64,000 nt of DNA from JAJYRX01 sp041655275 (GCA_041655275.1 JBBAFU010000003.1:1-64000); one strand, 5' to 3'. Positions 23,513 through 33,184 are shown, numbered from the stretch's first letter. Numbers and translations are program-made. Notes: generated by a model from the letters alone, not told the origin.

Positions 23513-24582
23513 TCCCGGCCCAGATCCAGGCCTTCCAGACGGGCACCCACGGTGCCGGCCGCATCGAGCAGCTGTTGCCAGCTGGCCCCATCCACGGGAA
23601 TGCCGTTTTCCAGGCGCCGGGTCCGGCACTGACGTTCGGGCTCGCCCGGCTCCAGCACGCCCTCACCACCCTCATGGCGCGAGGCCTGTACCCAGGCCAT
23701 GAAGGCATCCACCTGGCGCGCGGCGTCCGGGGCCGCGAGGGCATCGGGATTGATGAGCACTGACAGCATGCCATTGATGATGGCACGCGTTGTCTGGCGC
23801 GTCTCTTGGTGCGTTGTGTACCCGCCGCTGAAGGCTCCGCCGAGCAGCTCGCACAATACCGCCATGCCAAAGCCCTTGTGCGCACCGAAAGGCAGCAGCG
23901 CACCCAGGGGCGGCCGGTTGAGCGCCGCCGCATCCGTCGTCGGCCGTCCCTCATGATCGATGGCGCTGCCTTCCGGCAGGGGCTCACCCTTGTTGAAGGC
24001 GACGCGCGTCTTGCCGATGGCCACCGCACTGGTGGCAAAATCCAGAATGAAGGGCTCGGCACCGGGACGCGGAATGCCGGCACAGAACGGATTGGTGCCG
24101 AAACGCCCGTCAACGCCGCCCCAGGGCGCAACCTGCGTATGCCCGGCGACATTCACGAAATGCATGGATACCATGCCCCGGGACGCGGCCAGCTCGGCCC
24201 AGTGGCCGATGCGCCCCAGGTGATGGCTGTTGTGCAGGGCGAGCACGCACACGCCATGCTCGCGCGCGCGTGCCACGCCCAGTTCGATGGCCTGCTCGCC
24301 AATGCTCTGGCCGAAACCGCGCTGCCCGTCGAGCGTCAGCACCGCACCGCCGTCATGACACACGCGCAGCCGGGCATCCAGTACCAGCCCGCCCTGCTGC
24401 CAGGACTGCACATAGCGTGGAATCATGCCCACCCCATGCGAATCATGCCCGCTCAGGTTGGCAAGCACCAGATTTTCAGCGACACGCGCCGATTCGGCGG
24501 CACTGCTGCCCATGGCACGAAAGATGGCGCCGGCCAGCCCTTTCAGACCCGGCGCCGTGATGACCCTACACACTTGACTCAT
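23461..24582 (-). CDS. Malate/L-lactate dehydrogenase family oxidoreductase (LDH2/YlbC/YiaK)
   Basis: NAD(P)-dependent 2-hydroxy- or 2-imino-acid oxidoreductase of 373 residues. Family marks are NLSGHDSHGVGMIPRYV, the catalytic-region HNSHHLGRIGHWAE and GTNPFCAGIPRPG, then DFATSAVAIGK. Substrates in this family include malate, ureidoglycolate, diketogulonate and piperideine carboxylate. It diverges from a sugar-acid dehydratase across 63 bp, so a sugar-acid pathway is the best guess. No clear ribosome site is seen. The 3' end runs 52 nt into the TlpA-like gene. Confidence 0.82.
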   Translation of the reverse strand: MSQVCRVITAPGLKGLAGAIFRAMGSSAAESARVAENLVLANLSGHDSHGVGMIPRYVQSWQQGGLVLDARLRVCHDGGAVLTLDGQRGFGQSIGEQAIELGVARAREHGVCVLALHNSHHLGRIGHWAELAASRGMVSMHFVNVAGHTQVAPWGGVDGRFGTNPFCAGIPRPGAEPFILDFATSAVAIGKTRVAFNKGEPLPEGSAIDHEGRPTTDAAALNRPPLGALLPFGAHKGFGMAVLCELLGGAFSGGYTTHQETRQTTRAIINGMLSVLINPDALAAPDAARQVDAFMAWVQASRHEGGEGVLEPGEPERQCRTRRLENGIPVDGASWQQLLDAAGTVGARLEGLDLGRDYPASALFTVARKLSSS

Positions 24583-24645
24583 ATTGGAGTACGTTATCCT
24601 TTGACGAAAGCATCTTGATTCAACTGCAGCCCTGACAGGAATTCT

Positions 24646-26385
24646 ATGTCAAAATCCCGCCGCCCTTATGAAAGCCTGCGCAGCGCACGCTGGTTCGCAC
24701 CCGATGATCTGCGCTCCTTCGGCCATCGCTCCCGCATCATGCAGATGGGCTATGCCCCCGAAGACTGGGAAAACCGCCCCGTCATCGCCATCATCAACAC
24801 CTGGTCGGACATCAATCCCTGTCACGCCCACTTCCGCGACCGCGCCCAGGACGTGCGTCGCGGCATCCTGCAGGCCGGCGGCTTTCCCGTGGAGCTGCCC
24901 GCGATCTCGCTGGCCGAGAACTTCGTCAAGCCGACGACCATGCTGTATCGCAATATGCTCGCCATGGAAGCCGAGGAGCTGCTGCGCAGCCATCCCATTG
25001 ACGGCGTGGTGCTCATGGGCGGTTGCGACAAGACCACACCGGGCCTGCTCATGGGTGCCTTCAGTGCCGGCCTGCCCTGCATCTACATGCCCGCCGGCCC
25101 CATGCTGCGCGGCAACTGGCAGGGCAAGGTCCTGGGATCGGGCTCGGACGCCTGGAAGTACTGGGACGAGCGCCGCGCCGGCACCATCAGCAAGACCGAA
25201 TGGCTGGGCATAGAGGGCGGCATCGCACGCAGCTACGGCACCTGCATGACCATGGGTACCGCCAGCACCATGACGGCCATTGCCGAAGCGCTGGGCCTGT
25301 GTCTGCCCGGCGCATCCTCCATTCCCGCAGCCGACTCCGGTCACATGCGCATGGCCGCCGCCTGTGGCCGGCGCGCCGTCGACATGGCCTGGGAAGACAT
25401 CACGCCGGCCGGCCTGCTGTCGCCCGCCAGCTTCCGCAATGCCATCGTGGTGGCGATGGCGATGGGCTGCTCCACGAACGCCGTCATCCATCTGATCGCC
25501 CTGGCGCGCCGTGCGGGCCACCCCATCACGCTGGAGGATTTCGACGCCATCAGCCGCGAAGTACCGGTGCTGGCCAATATCCGGCCCAGCGGCGACACCT
25601 ATCTGATGGAAGATTTCTACTACGCCGGCGGCCTGCCCGCCCTGATGTCACGCCTGACCGATCACCTGGACCTGTCGGCGTCCACCGTCAGCGGCCGGAG
25701 TCTGGGCGAAAATATCGCCGATGCCCAGGTGCACAATGACGATGTCATCCGCCCGCGTGACAACCCGGTGTATCACGAAGGTGCTCTGGCTGTGCTGCGG
25801 GGCAATCTGGCGCCTTCGGGCTGCGTCATCAAGCCCAGCGCCTGCGCGAGCCATCTGCTGCAGCACACGGGCCCGGCACTGGTCTTTGACGACTACCCCT
25901 CCATGAAGGCCGCCGTCGAGGATGAAGACCTCGATGTAACGGCGGATCACATCCTCATCCTCAGGAATGCCGGCCCCCTGGGCGGCCCGGGCATGCCGGA
26001 ATGGGGCATGCTGCCCATCCCCGCCAAACTGGTCAGGCAGGGGGTGCGCGACATGGTGCGCATTTCGGATGCGCGCATGAGCGGTACCAGCTACGGTGCC
26101 TGCATACTCCACGTGGCGCCCGAAGCCTATGTGGGGGGCACGCTGGCCCTGGTACGCACGGGCGACCTCATCACCATCGACGTGCCGGCACGCCGCATCC
26201 ACCTGGAAGTGAGCGACGACGTGCTGGAAAGCCGCCGGGCCGCCTGGACGCCGCCCCCGGTACGCTACGAACGCGGCTATGGCTGGATGTTCTCGCGCCA
26301 TGTGCTGCAGGCCGACCAGGGCTGTGATTTCGACTACCTTGAAACCGCATTTGGCGGACCCATACCCGAGCCCGATATCTTCTGA
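24646..26385 (+). CDS. IlvD/Edd family dehydratase, sugar-acid (L-arabonate-type) subgroup
   Basis: An Fe-S dehydratase of 579 residues. Cluster-ligand regions are NTWSDINPCHAH (C59), MGGCDKTTPG and SYGTCMTMGTASTM. RISDARMSGTSYGACILHVAPEA is the C-terminal signature. The form SYGTC and the C-terminal ERGYGWMFSRHVLQADQGCDFDYL resemble arabonate/xylonate-type dehydratases more than the branched-chain IlvD. AGGA precedes ATG 24646. The divergent LDH2-type reductase supports a sugar-acid role. IlvD itself is the alternative. Confidence 0.82.
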   Translation: MSKSRRPYESLRSARWFAPDDLRSFGHRSRIMQMGYAPEDWENRPVIAIINTWSDINPCHAHFRDRAQDVRRGILQAGGFPVELPAISLAENFVKPTTMLYRNMLAMEAEELLRSHPIDGVVLMGGCDKTTPGLLMGAFSAGLPCIYMPAGPMLRGNWQGKVLGSGSDAWKYWDERRAGTISKTEWLGIEGGIARSYGTCMTMGTASTMTAIAEALGLCLPGASSIPAADSGHMRMAAACGRRAVDMAWEDITPAGLLSPASFRNAIVVAMAMGCSTNAVIHLIALARRAGHPITLEDFDAISREVPVLANIRPSGDTYLMEDFYYAGGLPALMSRLTDHLDLSASTVSGRSLGENIADAQVHNDDVIRPRDNPVYHEGALAVLRGNLAPSGCVIKPSACASHLLQHTGPALVFDDYPSMKAAVEDEDLDVTADHILILRNAGPLGGPGMPEWGMLPIPAKLVRQGVRDMVRISDARMSGTSYGACILHVAPEAYVGGTLALVRTGDLITIDVPARRIHLEVSDDVLESRRAAWTPPPVRYERGYGWMFSRHVLQADQGCDFDYLETAFGGPIPEPDIF

Positions 26386-26438
26386 AGACACCGCAGGCAC
26401 AGGATGGACCGGCGAGAGGGCCGGCCCGGGGGTCTGGC

Positions 26439-26444
26439 TATAAT
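26439..26444 (+). promoter_or_regulatory. Likely -10 (TATAAT) of argB
   Basis: TATAAT in GGCTATAATCATCC lies 43 nt before ATG 26488 in the 102-bp gap after the dehydratase gene. The -35 position is GC rich and poor. Confidence 0.4.
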
Positions 26445-26487
26445 CATCCGGCCGGATCCCTGTATGACCCTTCTCGCGGAAGCCACC

Positions 26488-27387
26488 ATGTCCCAGAACA
26501 CGCCGCAGCGCCCCCCCCTTTCCCCCGATATCAAGGCCCAGGTCCTGTCCGAAGCCCTGCCCTACATTCGCCGCTTCCACGGCCGGACCGTGGTCATCAA
26601 GTATGGCGGCAATGCGATGACGGAAGAATCCCTGCAGCGCAGCTTTGCGCATGACGTGGTGCTGCTCAAGCTGGTGGGGCTGAATCCGGTGATCGTGCAC
26701 GGCGGCGGCCCGCAGATCAATCAGGCGCTCAAGCGCATCGGCAAGGAAGGGGTCTTCGTACAGGGCATGCGCGTCACCGACGCCGAAACCATGGAAGTGG
26801 TGGAATGGGTGCTGGGCGGCCAGGTCCAGCAGGACATCGTTTCCATGATCAACCAGGCCGGCGGCAAGGCCGTCGGGCTCACCGGCAAGGACGGCTGCCT
26901 CATACAGGCCGAAAAGAAAATGATGCCGGATGCCGAGCACCCCGGCCAGTGGCTGGACATCGGTTTCGTCGGCGATATCACGCGCATCGAGCCGGCGGTG
27001 GTGAAAGCCCTGCAGGACGATCAGTTCATCCCAGTGATCTCGTCCATCGGCTACGGCGAGGATGGCACAGCCTACAACATCAATGCCGATGTCGTGGCCG
27101 GCAAGATGGCGGAAATCCTGGGCGCGGAAAAACTGGTCATGATGACCAATACGCCGGGCGTCCTCGATCGCTCCGGGGAACTGCTCACCAGCCTGTCGGC
27201 GCGCAGCATAGACGCCCTGTTTGCCGACGGCACCATCTCGGGCGGCATGCTGCCCAAGATTTCATCCGCACTCGATGCCGCCCGTCACGGCGTCAATTCC
27301 GTCCATGTGGTCGACGGGCGCGTACCCCATTGCCTGCTGCTCGAGATCCTCACGGATCAGGGCGTGGGCACCATGATCACCTACTGA
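26488..27387 (+). CDS. argB: Acetylglutamate kinase
   Basis: Phosphorylates N-acetylglutamate in arginine synthesis. It has 299 residues with the lysine loop VVIKYGGNAM, the glycine loop VIVHGGGPQINQALK, and INADVVAGKMAEILGAEKL. ATG 26488 is preferred, five bases after GGAAG. ATG 26464 would add eight residues. It is convergent with moeB and overlaps it by seven bases. No other arg genes are close. Confidence 0.95.
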   Translation: MSQNTPQRPPLSPDIKAQVLSEALPYIRRFHGRTVVIKYGGNAMTEESLQRSFAHDVVLLKLVGLNPVIVHGGGPQINQALKRIGKEGVFVQGMRVTDAETMEVVEWVLGGQVQQDIVSMINQAGGKAVGLTGKDGCLIQAEKKMMPDAEHPGQWLDIGFVGDITRIEPAVVKALQDDQFIPVISSIGYGEDGTAYNINADVVAGKMAEILGAEKLVMMTNTPGVLDRSGELLTSLSARSIDALFADGTISGGMLPKISSALDAARHGVNSVHVVDGRVPHCLLLEILTDQGVGTMITY

Positions 27388-28136
27388 GGGCGGTGTGAAC
27401 ACACGGGGCATTGCGGATCGCGCCTGAAGCGCACGGTATTCCACTGCATGCCCAGGGCATCCAGACAGAGCAGGCGCCCCGTCAGGGGCTCTCCCATGCC
27501 GGCCAGCAGCTTGATCGCCTCGGCCGCCTGCACACTGCCCACAATGCCCACCAGCGGCCCCAGAACACCGGTGGTGGCGCAGCGCAGCTCCTGAACATCA
27601 TCGGCTTCCGGAAACAGGCAGTGGTAACAGGGCGCCGTATCATCACGCAGGTCGAAGACACTGATCTGGCCGGCAAAGCGGATGGCCGCACCCAGAACCA
27701 GCGGCTTGCGCAAGGCCACGCAGGCACGATTGATGGCGTGGCGGGTGGCGAAATTGTCGCTGCAGTCCAGCACGATGTCCGCCTGCGCCACCGCATCCAT
27801 CAGGGCCTCGCCCTCGAGCCGGCACACCAGCGCGGTTACCTGAACCTCGGGGTTCAGGCGTGCCATCGCCCTGCGCCCCGACTCGGCCTTGGGAAGGTCG
27901 ACATCTGCGGTGCCGTGCAGAATCTGGCGCTGCAGGTTGGATACTTCGACGACATCGTCATCGGCCAGCACAATATGTCCCACGCCCGCAGCGGCCAGAT
28001 AGAAAGCCGCCGGCGAGCCCAGGCCGCCGGCACCAATGATCAGCGCCCGGCCGGCCAGCAGCCGTTCCTGCCCTTCAATGCCGAACTCGTCGAGCAGGAG
28101 ATGACGCGCGTAGCGCAGAAGCTGTTCGTCATTCAT
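27381..28136 (-). CDS. moeB: Molybdopterin-synthase/ThiS adenylyltransferase (MoeB/ThiF/HesA)
   Basis: E1-like enzyme that adenylates a sulfur-carrier protein (MoaD or ThiS). It has 251 residues with the nucleotide-binding GAGGLGS (35-41), DDDVVEVSNLQRQILH and DCSDNFATRHAINRA. The two zinc CxxC pairs are CYHC and CPVC. MoeB and ThiF cannot be told apart without the carrier gene. It overlaps ctpA by eight bases as the last gene of the gpmA-envC-ctpA-moeB operon. Confidence 0.87.
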   Translation of the reverse strand: MNDEQLLRYARHLLLDEFGIEGQERLLAGRALIIGAGGLGSPAAFYLAAAGVGHIVLADDDVVEVSNLQRQILHGTADVDLPKAESGRRAMARLNPEVQVTALVCRLEGEALMDAVAQADIVLDCSDNFATRHAINRACVALRKPLVLGAAIRFAGQISVFDLRDDTAPCYHCLFPEADDVQELRCATTGVLGPLVGIVGSVQAAEAIKLLAGMGEPLTGRLLCLDALGMQWNTVRFRRDPQCPVCSHRPQ

Positions 28137-29682
28137 CCTGGATACGCAGCAAGCCGTCGGGCGTAATACGGTAACGCTCGACCCGGGTGTCAGGGCCGAT
28201 TATCGGGCTTTTTTTTTCTGCCTCATTTTCCGCATTGCCAGCTGTCCCGGCGACCTTGTCTTCCTCATCGCCGGCTGCAGCAGCCTGCGCCGCCCGGGCT
28301 TCGGCAACCCGCAGCGGATCATTCTTCATGACGGGACGCCCTTCGAGGTGATTGATGGCCTGCGCCAGCTGGAAGTCATCCTCTCCGCCGAATTCGAACA
28401 TGGGAACGTTCTTGATGATCTCCTCGACCTCGGGCTCCACGACACCCGCCTCATCGGGCTCATCGCCGTTCTCGAGATGGCGTTGCAGATCGATTTCGCG
28501 CGGCAGGCGGAACAGGTTGCCCTGCGCCGTGTCATCGACGACGATGTCCGGCTCGACACCCGTCACCTGGATGGAACGGCCCTTGGGTGTGTAATAACGC
28601 GCCGTAGTGAGCTTGATGCCAGCATCATCCTGCAGCGGCAGCACGCTCTGCACCGAACCCTTGCCGAAGCTGCGATTGCCCATGAGCGTGGCACGACCGT
28701 AATCCTGCAGGGCGCCGGCCACGATCTCGGAAGCGGATGCCGAACCCACATTGATGAGCACCACCAGGGGGACGGTCTCGGCCCAGCGTCCCACGGTGCC
28801 GGCACCCACGCCGGGCAGGGGCCGATCGAGATACTGCTGGGCCGCGCTGCTGCGGCGGGCATGATATTCACGGTTGGACGAAGGAATGCGCCCTCTGGTG
28901 GATACCACCAGGCCGCCCCCATCCATGAACATGGAAGAGACACCGATGCCGCTTTCCAGCAGACCGCCCGGGTCATTGCGCAGGTCCAGCACCAGCCCGC
29001 TCGCCCGCTTGCCGGCGAATTCGGCAATCTGGCGCGCCAGATCAGCCTCGGTACGCTCCTGGAACTGGGCGATGCGCACATAGGCAATGCCGTTTTCCAG
29101 CATCTTGCCGCGCACGCTGCGCACCTTGATACGATCGCGGACGATGGGCACCACCAGAGGCTTGTCATGCCCTTCGCGACGAATGGTGAGCACGATGGAA
29201 GTCTTGGGCTCGCCCCGCATGCGCTTGACGGCCTCGGTCAGCGTCATGCCCTTGGTGGGCTTGCCATCGATATGCGTGATCAGGTCGCCCGACAGAATGC
29301 CGGCGCGCGCCGCCGGAGTGTCCTCGATGGGCGCGATCACCTTGGGCATGCCGTCCTCACTGCCGATCTCGATACCCAGTCCACCAAAGCCGCCCTGGGT
29401 GATATCTTCCATTTCCTTGAATGCCTCGGCATCCAGATAGGTCGAATGCGGATCGAGCTCGCTGAACAGGCCGCGGATGGCGTCGCGGATGAGCTGCTCA
29501 TCGGTAACGGGTTCGACATAGCTGTTCTTGATGGCCGTGAACACGCTGGCGAACTGTTGCAGGTCGCGCAGGGGCAAGGCCTCGTCGCGCTGTGCGGTGG
29601 CGGTGATGGCCAGGCTGACAAAGATGCCACCCAGGGCGCCGGTGAGTATCAGGCCGATGCGGCCAAACCTGCGAGTGCTCAT
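28129..29682 (-). CDS. ctpA: Carboxyl-terminal processing protease (S41 family)
   Basis: Periplasmic serine protease of 517 residues. An N-terminal signal/anchor (RIGLILTGALGGIFVSLAI) is followed by a PDZ domain (GGFGGLGIEIGSEDG to KRMRGEP). The catalytic core carries Ser in NVGSASASEIVAGAL and Lys in GNRSFGKGSVQSVL. The C-terminal 100 residues are Glu/Ala-rich and low complexity. ATG 29682 sits behind GGAG. In this setting, CtpA-type proteases control murein hydrolases, and envC, a hydrolase activator, lies directly upstream. Confidence 0.93.
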   Translation of the reverse strand: MSTRRFGRIGLILTGALGGIFVSLAITATAQRDEALPLRDLQQFASVFTAIKNSYVEPVTDEQLIRDAIRGLFSELDPHSTYLDAEAFKEMEDITQGGFGGLGIEIGSEDGMPKVIAPIEDTPAARAGILSGDLITHIDGKPTKGMTLTEAVKRMRGEPKTSIVLTIRREGHDKPLVVPIVRDRIKVRSVRGKMLENGIAYVRIAQFQERTEADLARQIAEFAGKRASGLVLDLRNDPGGLLESGIGVSSMFMDGGGLVVSTRGRIPSSNREYHARRSSAAQQYLDRPLPGVGAGTVGRWAETVPLVVLINVGSASASEIVAGALQDYGRATLMGNRSFGKGSVQSVLPLQDDAGIKLTTARYYTPKGRSIQVTGVEPDIVVDDTAQGNLFRLPREIDLQRHLENGDEPDEAGVVEPEVEEIIKNVPMFEFGGEDDFQLAQAINHLEGRPVMKNDPLRVAEARAAQAAAAGDEEDKVAGTAGNAENEAEKKSPIIGPDTRVERYRITPDGLLRIQDE

Positions 29683-29732
29683 CCAATGCTCCGAGAAACC
29701 CTGCCGTAAGAATAATGATAAGTGTAACGAAG

Positions 29733-31025
29733 TTACGGGCTCAGCCAAAGCCGCGGATTGACGGGCTTGCCGTGGTGGCGGATTTCAAGGTAGAGACCCG
29801 GCTCCACCTGACCGCCGGTAGCGCCCACCGTCGCGATGGCTTCACCGGCTGCCACCGGATCGCCCACTTCCTTGAGCAGGCTCTGATTGTACGCGTACAC
29901 GCTGAGATAACTTTCACCGTGATCGAGAATCATGATATTGCCAAAGCCGCTCAGCCAGCTGGCAAAGGCCACCTTGCCCGCTGCAATCGCCTTGACGGGA
30001 CTGCCTGCGGCCGCACGGATGACCACGCCCCGCCATACCCCGCCATCCGGCCGTTCGCTGCCGAAGCGTCCCAGCACCTCACCCGAGACGGGCTGTACCA
30101 GCCGCTTGCCCAGGCCCTGCAGGACGGGTGGCACCCCGGCAGACGCCGGTGCCGGCGGCCGCGTTGCGCGGGCACGCGCCGCTTCGGCGGCGGCCTGCGC
30201 CCGGCGCCGCTCTTCGGCCAGGCGTTGCGCCTCGGCGCGGCGTTTTTCAGCCGCCAGGCGCGCGCGTTCGGCCTCGCGCGCGATTTCGCGCTGCAAGGCA
30301 TCGACCAGCTTGCCCAGCCGCGCCTCATTGGCAACGAGCCTGCCCGCCTCCTTGCGCTGGCCGGCAAGCTGCCCGGCAATGCGTTCATGGATGGCCTTGT
30401 GCTCCGCCCGCTGTTCACCCAGGGCCTGCCGGCGCGTGGCGGTCTCGGCCACCAGGGCATCCAGCGCCGCCTGACGCTCTAGCGTCTGCGCCTGCAGCGC
30501 GTCAAGCTTCGCCAGACTGGTGCGCACACGCTGCACCGCCTGCGCCTGCGCCGAGGACACATAGGCAAGATAGCCAAAATCACGGCCGATGCCCTGGGGA
30601 TCGTCGCCCGACAGCAGGGCGGTCCAGGGCGACAGCCCGCTGCTGTACTGTGCATGCAGCTGTCGGGCCAGCGCTGCGCGACGCTGCGCCAGATCCTGTC
30701 GCTGCGCCTGCATCTGCGCATCCAGCGCCTTGAGCTCATCGGCGCGCGCCACGGCCCGGGCCTGCAGCGCTGCCAGCTCGCGGCTGAGATCGGAAATGGC
30801 CTGCTCGGAAGCGCGCAGCGCAAGCGCCGCATCCTTCAGCGAAGCCTCCTGGGCCTCCATGGATTGCTGCAGGGCACGAATGCGCGCCTGCAGGGCCTGC
30901 CGCTCTTCACGCGCCTGTGCCTGCTGCTTCGAGAGCGCACCGGCATCCGCCCCCCACACAGCCACAGGCACTGCCAACGCTACCAGCGCTGACAACAGTG
31001 CCAGCAGCGCGCGGCCGGATTTCAT
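29733..31025 (-). CDS. envC: Murein hydrolase activator EnvC
   Basis: Periplasmic activator of the amidases that split the septum. It has 430 residues: a signal peptide (cleavage near VAVWGAD), long coiled coils from about 28 to 280 with many Ala/Arg/Glu heptads, and a C-terminal LytM domain (GEVLGRFGSERPDGG to VNPRLWL). The zinc ligands of active LytM enzymes are missing, as in E. coli EnvC, so it is an activator. It overlaps gpmA by four bases. Confidence 0.9.
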   Translation of the reverse strand: MKSGRALLALLSALVALAVPVAVWGADAGALSKQQAQAREERQALQARIRALQQSMEAQEASLKDAALALRASEQAISDLSRELAALQARAVARADELKALDAQMQAQRQDLAQRRAALARQLHAQYSSGLSPWTALLSGDDPQGIGRDFGYLAYVSSAQAQAVQRVRTSLAKLDALQAQTLERQAALDALVAETATRRQALGEQRAEHKAIHERIAGQLAGQRKEAGRLVANEARLGKLVDALQREIAREAERARLAAEKRRAEAQRLAEERRRAQAAAEAARARATRPPAPASAGVPPVLQGLGKRLVQPVSGEVLGRFGSERPDGGVWRGVVIRAAAGSPVKAIAAGKVAFASWLSGFGNIMILDHGESYLSVYAYNQSLLKEVGDPVAAGEAIATVGATGGQVEPGLYLEIRHHGKPVNPRLWLSP

Positions 31026-31777
31026 CCCTGCCGCGCCGCCTTGCCCTGGGCCGCAACAGCCGCCATGGCGGCCTCTATGGCTGCAGGATCGCCCAGATAG
31101 TATTGCCGAAGCACCGACAGCTCATCATCCAGCTCGAACACCAGGGGCTGGCCCGTCGGAATATTGACTTTCACAATGTCCTCTTCGGAAGCATCAGTCA
31201 GTATCTTCACGAGCGCGCGCAGGCTGTTGCCATGGGCGGTGACCAGCACACGACGCCCCGCCCGGATTGCCGGCGCGATCGAATCCTTCCAGAACGGCAG
31301 CACGCGCTCCACCGTATCCTTCAGGCACTCGCCGGCGGGCAGCTCCTCGGGCTTGAGACGCGCATAGCGCGCATCGAAACGCGGATGGCGCGGATCATCC
31401 AGATCCACAGGCTCCGGAGGAATCCCGTAGGCGCGGCGCCAGATCAGCACCTGCTCATCACCGAAACGTGCCGCCGTCTCGGCCTTGTTCAAGCCTTGCA
31501 GCTTGCCGTAATGACGTTCATTGAGACGCCAGCTGTAGCCGACGGGCGTGTGCATGGCCTCCATGGCATCGAGCGTGATCCACAGGGTACGGATGGCCCG
31601 CCTGAGGACCGATGAAAACGCCAGATCGAAAGCGTAGCCGTTTTCCTTGAGCAGCAGACCCGCCTGCCAGGCCTGTTCGCGCCCGGTATCGGTGAGGTCC
31701 ACGTCCGCCCAGCCCGTGAAGCGGTTTTCCAGATTCCACTGACTTTCGCCGTGGCGCATCAGAACGAGTTTATGCAT
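31022..31777 (-). CDS. gpmA: 2,3-bisphosphoglycerate-dependent phosphoglycerate mutase
   Basis: Interconverts 3- and 2-phosphoglycerate. The catalytic phosphohistidine is H9 in LVLMRHGESQWN. NRFTGWADVDLTDTG, ERHYGKLQGLNKAETA and TAHGNSLRALVK complete the signature. The 251-residue length is standard. It is the first gene of the minus-strand gpmA-envC-ctpA-moeB unit and diverges from the rhodanese gene. Confidence 0.96.
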   Translation of the reverse strand: MHKLVLMRHGESQWNLENRFTGWADVDLTDTGREQAWQAGLLLKENGYAFDLAFSSVLRRAIRTLWITLDAMEAMHTPVGYSWRLNERHYGKLQGLNKAETAARFGDEQVLIWRRAYGIPPEPVDLDDPRHPRFDARYARLKPEELPAGECLKDTVERVLPFWKDSIAPAIRAGRRVLVTAHGNSLRALVKILTDASEEDIVKVNIPTGQPLVFELDDELSVLRQYYLGDPAAIEAAMAAVAAQGKAARQG

Positions 31778-31838
31778 ATCGGAGTGTGCCTGAAAAGTAA
31801 AGAAACGTTGCCGAAAACTTGTGACTTGCCTCCCATTT

Positions 31839-31844
31839 TATAAT
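31839..31844 (+). promoter_or_regulatory. Likely -10 (TATAAT) before the rhodanese gene
   Basis: TATAAT in CATTTTATAATCAG lies 56 nt before the GTG start, in the 123-bp divergent gap with gpmA. Upstream TTGTGA at 31819-31824 could be a -35, but only 14 nt separate the two. Confidence 0.4.
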
Positions 31845-31900
31845 CAGAGCATCGCTTAGTATGATGCACACCTCATCTTCAGATCGAGACGGAAACCATC

Positions 31901-32314
31901 GTGGACTTTTTTTCTGATTTCAACAACCTCTTCCTGCTCGTCATCGCCATCACTTCCGGCGCCATGCTGTATGTGAATTCAGCGCGCAAGGGCGGTCGCG
32001 GCACGGCGGTTTCGGTCACCGATGCGGTTCAGCTCGTGAACCGCGAGCAGGGTGTCTTCATCGACGTCCGTTCGCGCGAACGGTTCCAGGCCGGCAGCAT
32101 TCCACAGGCACGCAATATTGCCCGCGCCGACCTTGAGGCCCAGGCCGATTCACTGCCCAGGGACAAGCCTGTGATCCTGGTGTGCGACACCGGCCAGCAG
32201 ACCGCAGCCCTTGTCGGCAAGCTGCGCAAGCTGGGCGTGACGCGCGCCGTCAGCCTGCAGGGTGGCCTGCGAAGCTGGGGCCAGGCCGGCATGCCGCTCA
32301 AGGGACGTAAATAA
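31901..32314 (+). CDS. Membrane-anchored rhodanese-like sulfurtransferase
   Basis: A 137-residue protein with an N-terminal membrane helix (about 9-25, NLFLLVIAITSGAMLYV) and one rhodanese domain. The active-site cysteine is C95 in VILVCDTGQQT. It starts at GTG 31901 behind GGAAA. The same gene (YibN type) precedes grxC and secB in many beta- and gammaproteobacteria. The thiol/sulfur substrate is unknown. Confidence 0.87.
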   Translation: MDFFSDFNNLFLLVIAITSGAMLYVNSARKGGRGTAVSVTDAVQLVNREQGVFIDVRSRERFQAGSIPQARNIARADLEAQADSLPRDKPVILVCDTGQQTAALVGKLRKLGVTRAVSLQGGLRSWGQAGMPLKGRK

Positions 32315-32357
32315 GCCCTCCCATCCCATTCGCCATATTTGTCAGGAAGTACCCGCA

Positions 32358-32615
32358 ATGGCTACTGTTACCATGTATACGACTGCTGTCTGCCCCTATT
32401 GCGTGCGGGCGGAAATGCTGCTCAAGCAGCGCGGCGTCACGCACATCGACAAGATTCGCATCGATCTCGATCCCGGGCAGCGCGAATCCATGATGACACG
32501 CACCGGGCGCCGTACCGTGCCGCAGATCTACATCGACGAGCTTCATGTCGGCGGCTATGACGATCTTGCCCGACTCGATCGCGCAGGCAAGCTCAGCAGC
32601 CTGCTGCAGGACTGA
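32358..32615 (+). CDS. grxC: Glutaredoxin 3
   Basis: Dithiol glutaredoxin of 85 residues with active site C-P-Y-C (12-15) and the glutathione-binding TVPQIYIDELHVGGYDDL. It reduces protein and mixed disulfides with glutathione. It is the second gene of the rhodanese-grxC-secB-gpsA group, with 43 nt before it and 37 nt after. Confidence 0.95.
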   Translation: MATVTMYTTAVCPYCVRAEMLLKQRGVTHIDKIRIDLDPGQRESMMTRTGRRTVPQIYIDELHVGGYDDLARLDRAGKLSSLLQD

Positions 32616-32652
32616 GCTCCATCAACACTCATTACCGATTACAGGAATTTTC

Positions 32653-33171
32653 ATGGCCCAAGACCAAGCCAACAGCCAGGACAAACAAAGCCAGGAGCCC
32701 AGCTTCGGCCTGCAGCGCACCTATGTGAAGGATTTGTCGCTGGAAATGCCCAATGCGCCGCAGATTCTTCTCGAGCAGGACACGCCCACCGTCGAAATCT
32801 CCCTCAATGTGGGCGGCCAGCGCCTTGCAGAAACCGTCTATGAATCCACCGTCACGGTGACCGTAACCACCAAGGTGGCCGACAAGGTCCTGTACCTGGT
32901 GGAAGCCACCCAGGCCGGAATCTTCGAAGCGGCGAACATTCCCGCCGAACAGCTGGATCCGCTGCTGGGCATTGTCTGCCCAACCATGCTCTACCCCTAT
33001 CTGCGCGCCAATGTGGCCGATGCCATCACGCGCACCTCGCTGCCGCCGCTGCACCTGACGGAAGTCAACTTCCAGGGACTGTACGAACAGCGCCTGGCGG
33101 AAGCCGCCAAGCAGCAGGAAGGCCAGCAGAGCGAATCCGGCATCATCGTGCCGCCCGGCGCGCAGCGCTAG
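32653..33171 (+). CDS. secB: Protein-export chaperone SecB
   Basis: Tetrameric chaperone that keeps presecretory proteins unfolded and delivers them to SecA. It has 172 residues with YVKDLSLEMPNAPQI, LYLVEATQAGIFE and CPTMLYPYLRANVADAITR. ATG 32653 follows CAGGAATTTTC. The C-terminal tail (PPGAQR) is longer than in E. coli. Its place between grxC and gpsA is the classical order. Confidence 0.96.
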   Translation: MAQDQANSQDKQSQEPSFGLQRTYVKDLSLEMPNAPQILLEQDTPTVEISLNVGGQRLAETVYESTVTVTVTTKVADKVLYLVEATQAGIFEAANIPAEQLDPLLGIVCPTMLYPYLRANVADAITRTSLPPLHLTEVNFQGLYEQRLAEAAKQQEGQQSESGIIVPPGAQR

Positions 33172-33184
33172 GAAGACCGGCGAC

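Noticed and set aside
28348..29709. 453-residue plus-strand ORF antisense to ctpA
   Set aside because: It mirrors ctpA codons throughout, has no ribosome site or recognisable motif, and is a typical high-GC shadow.
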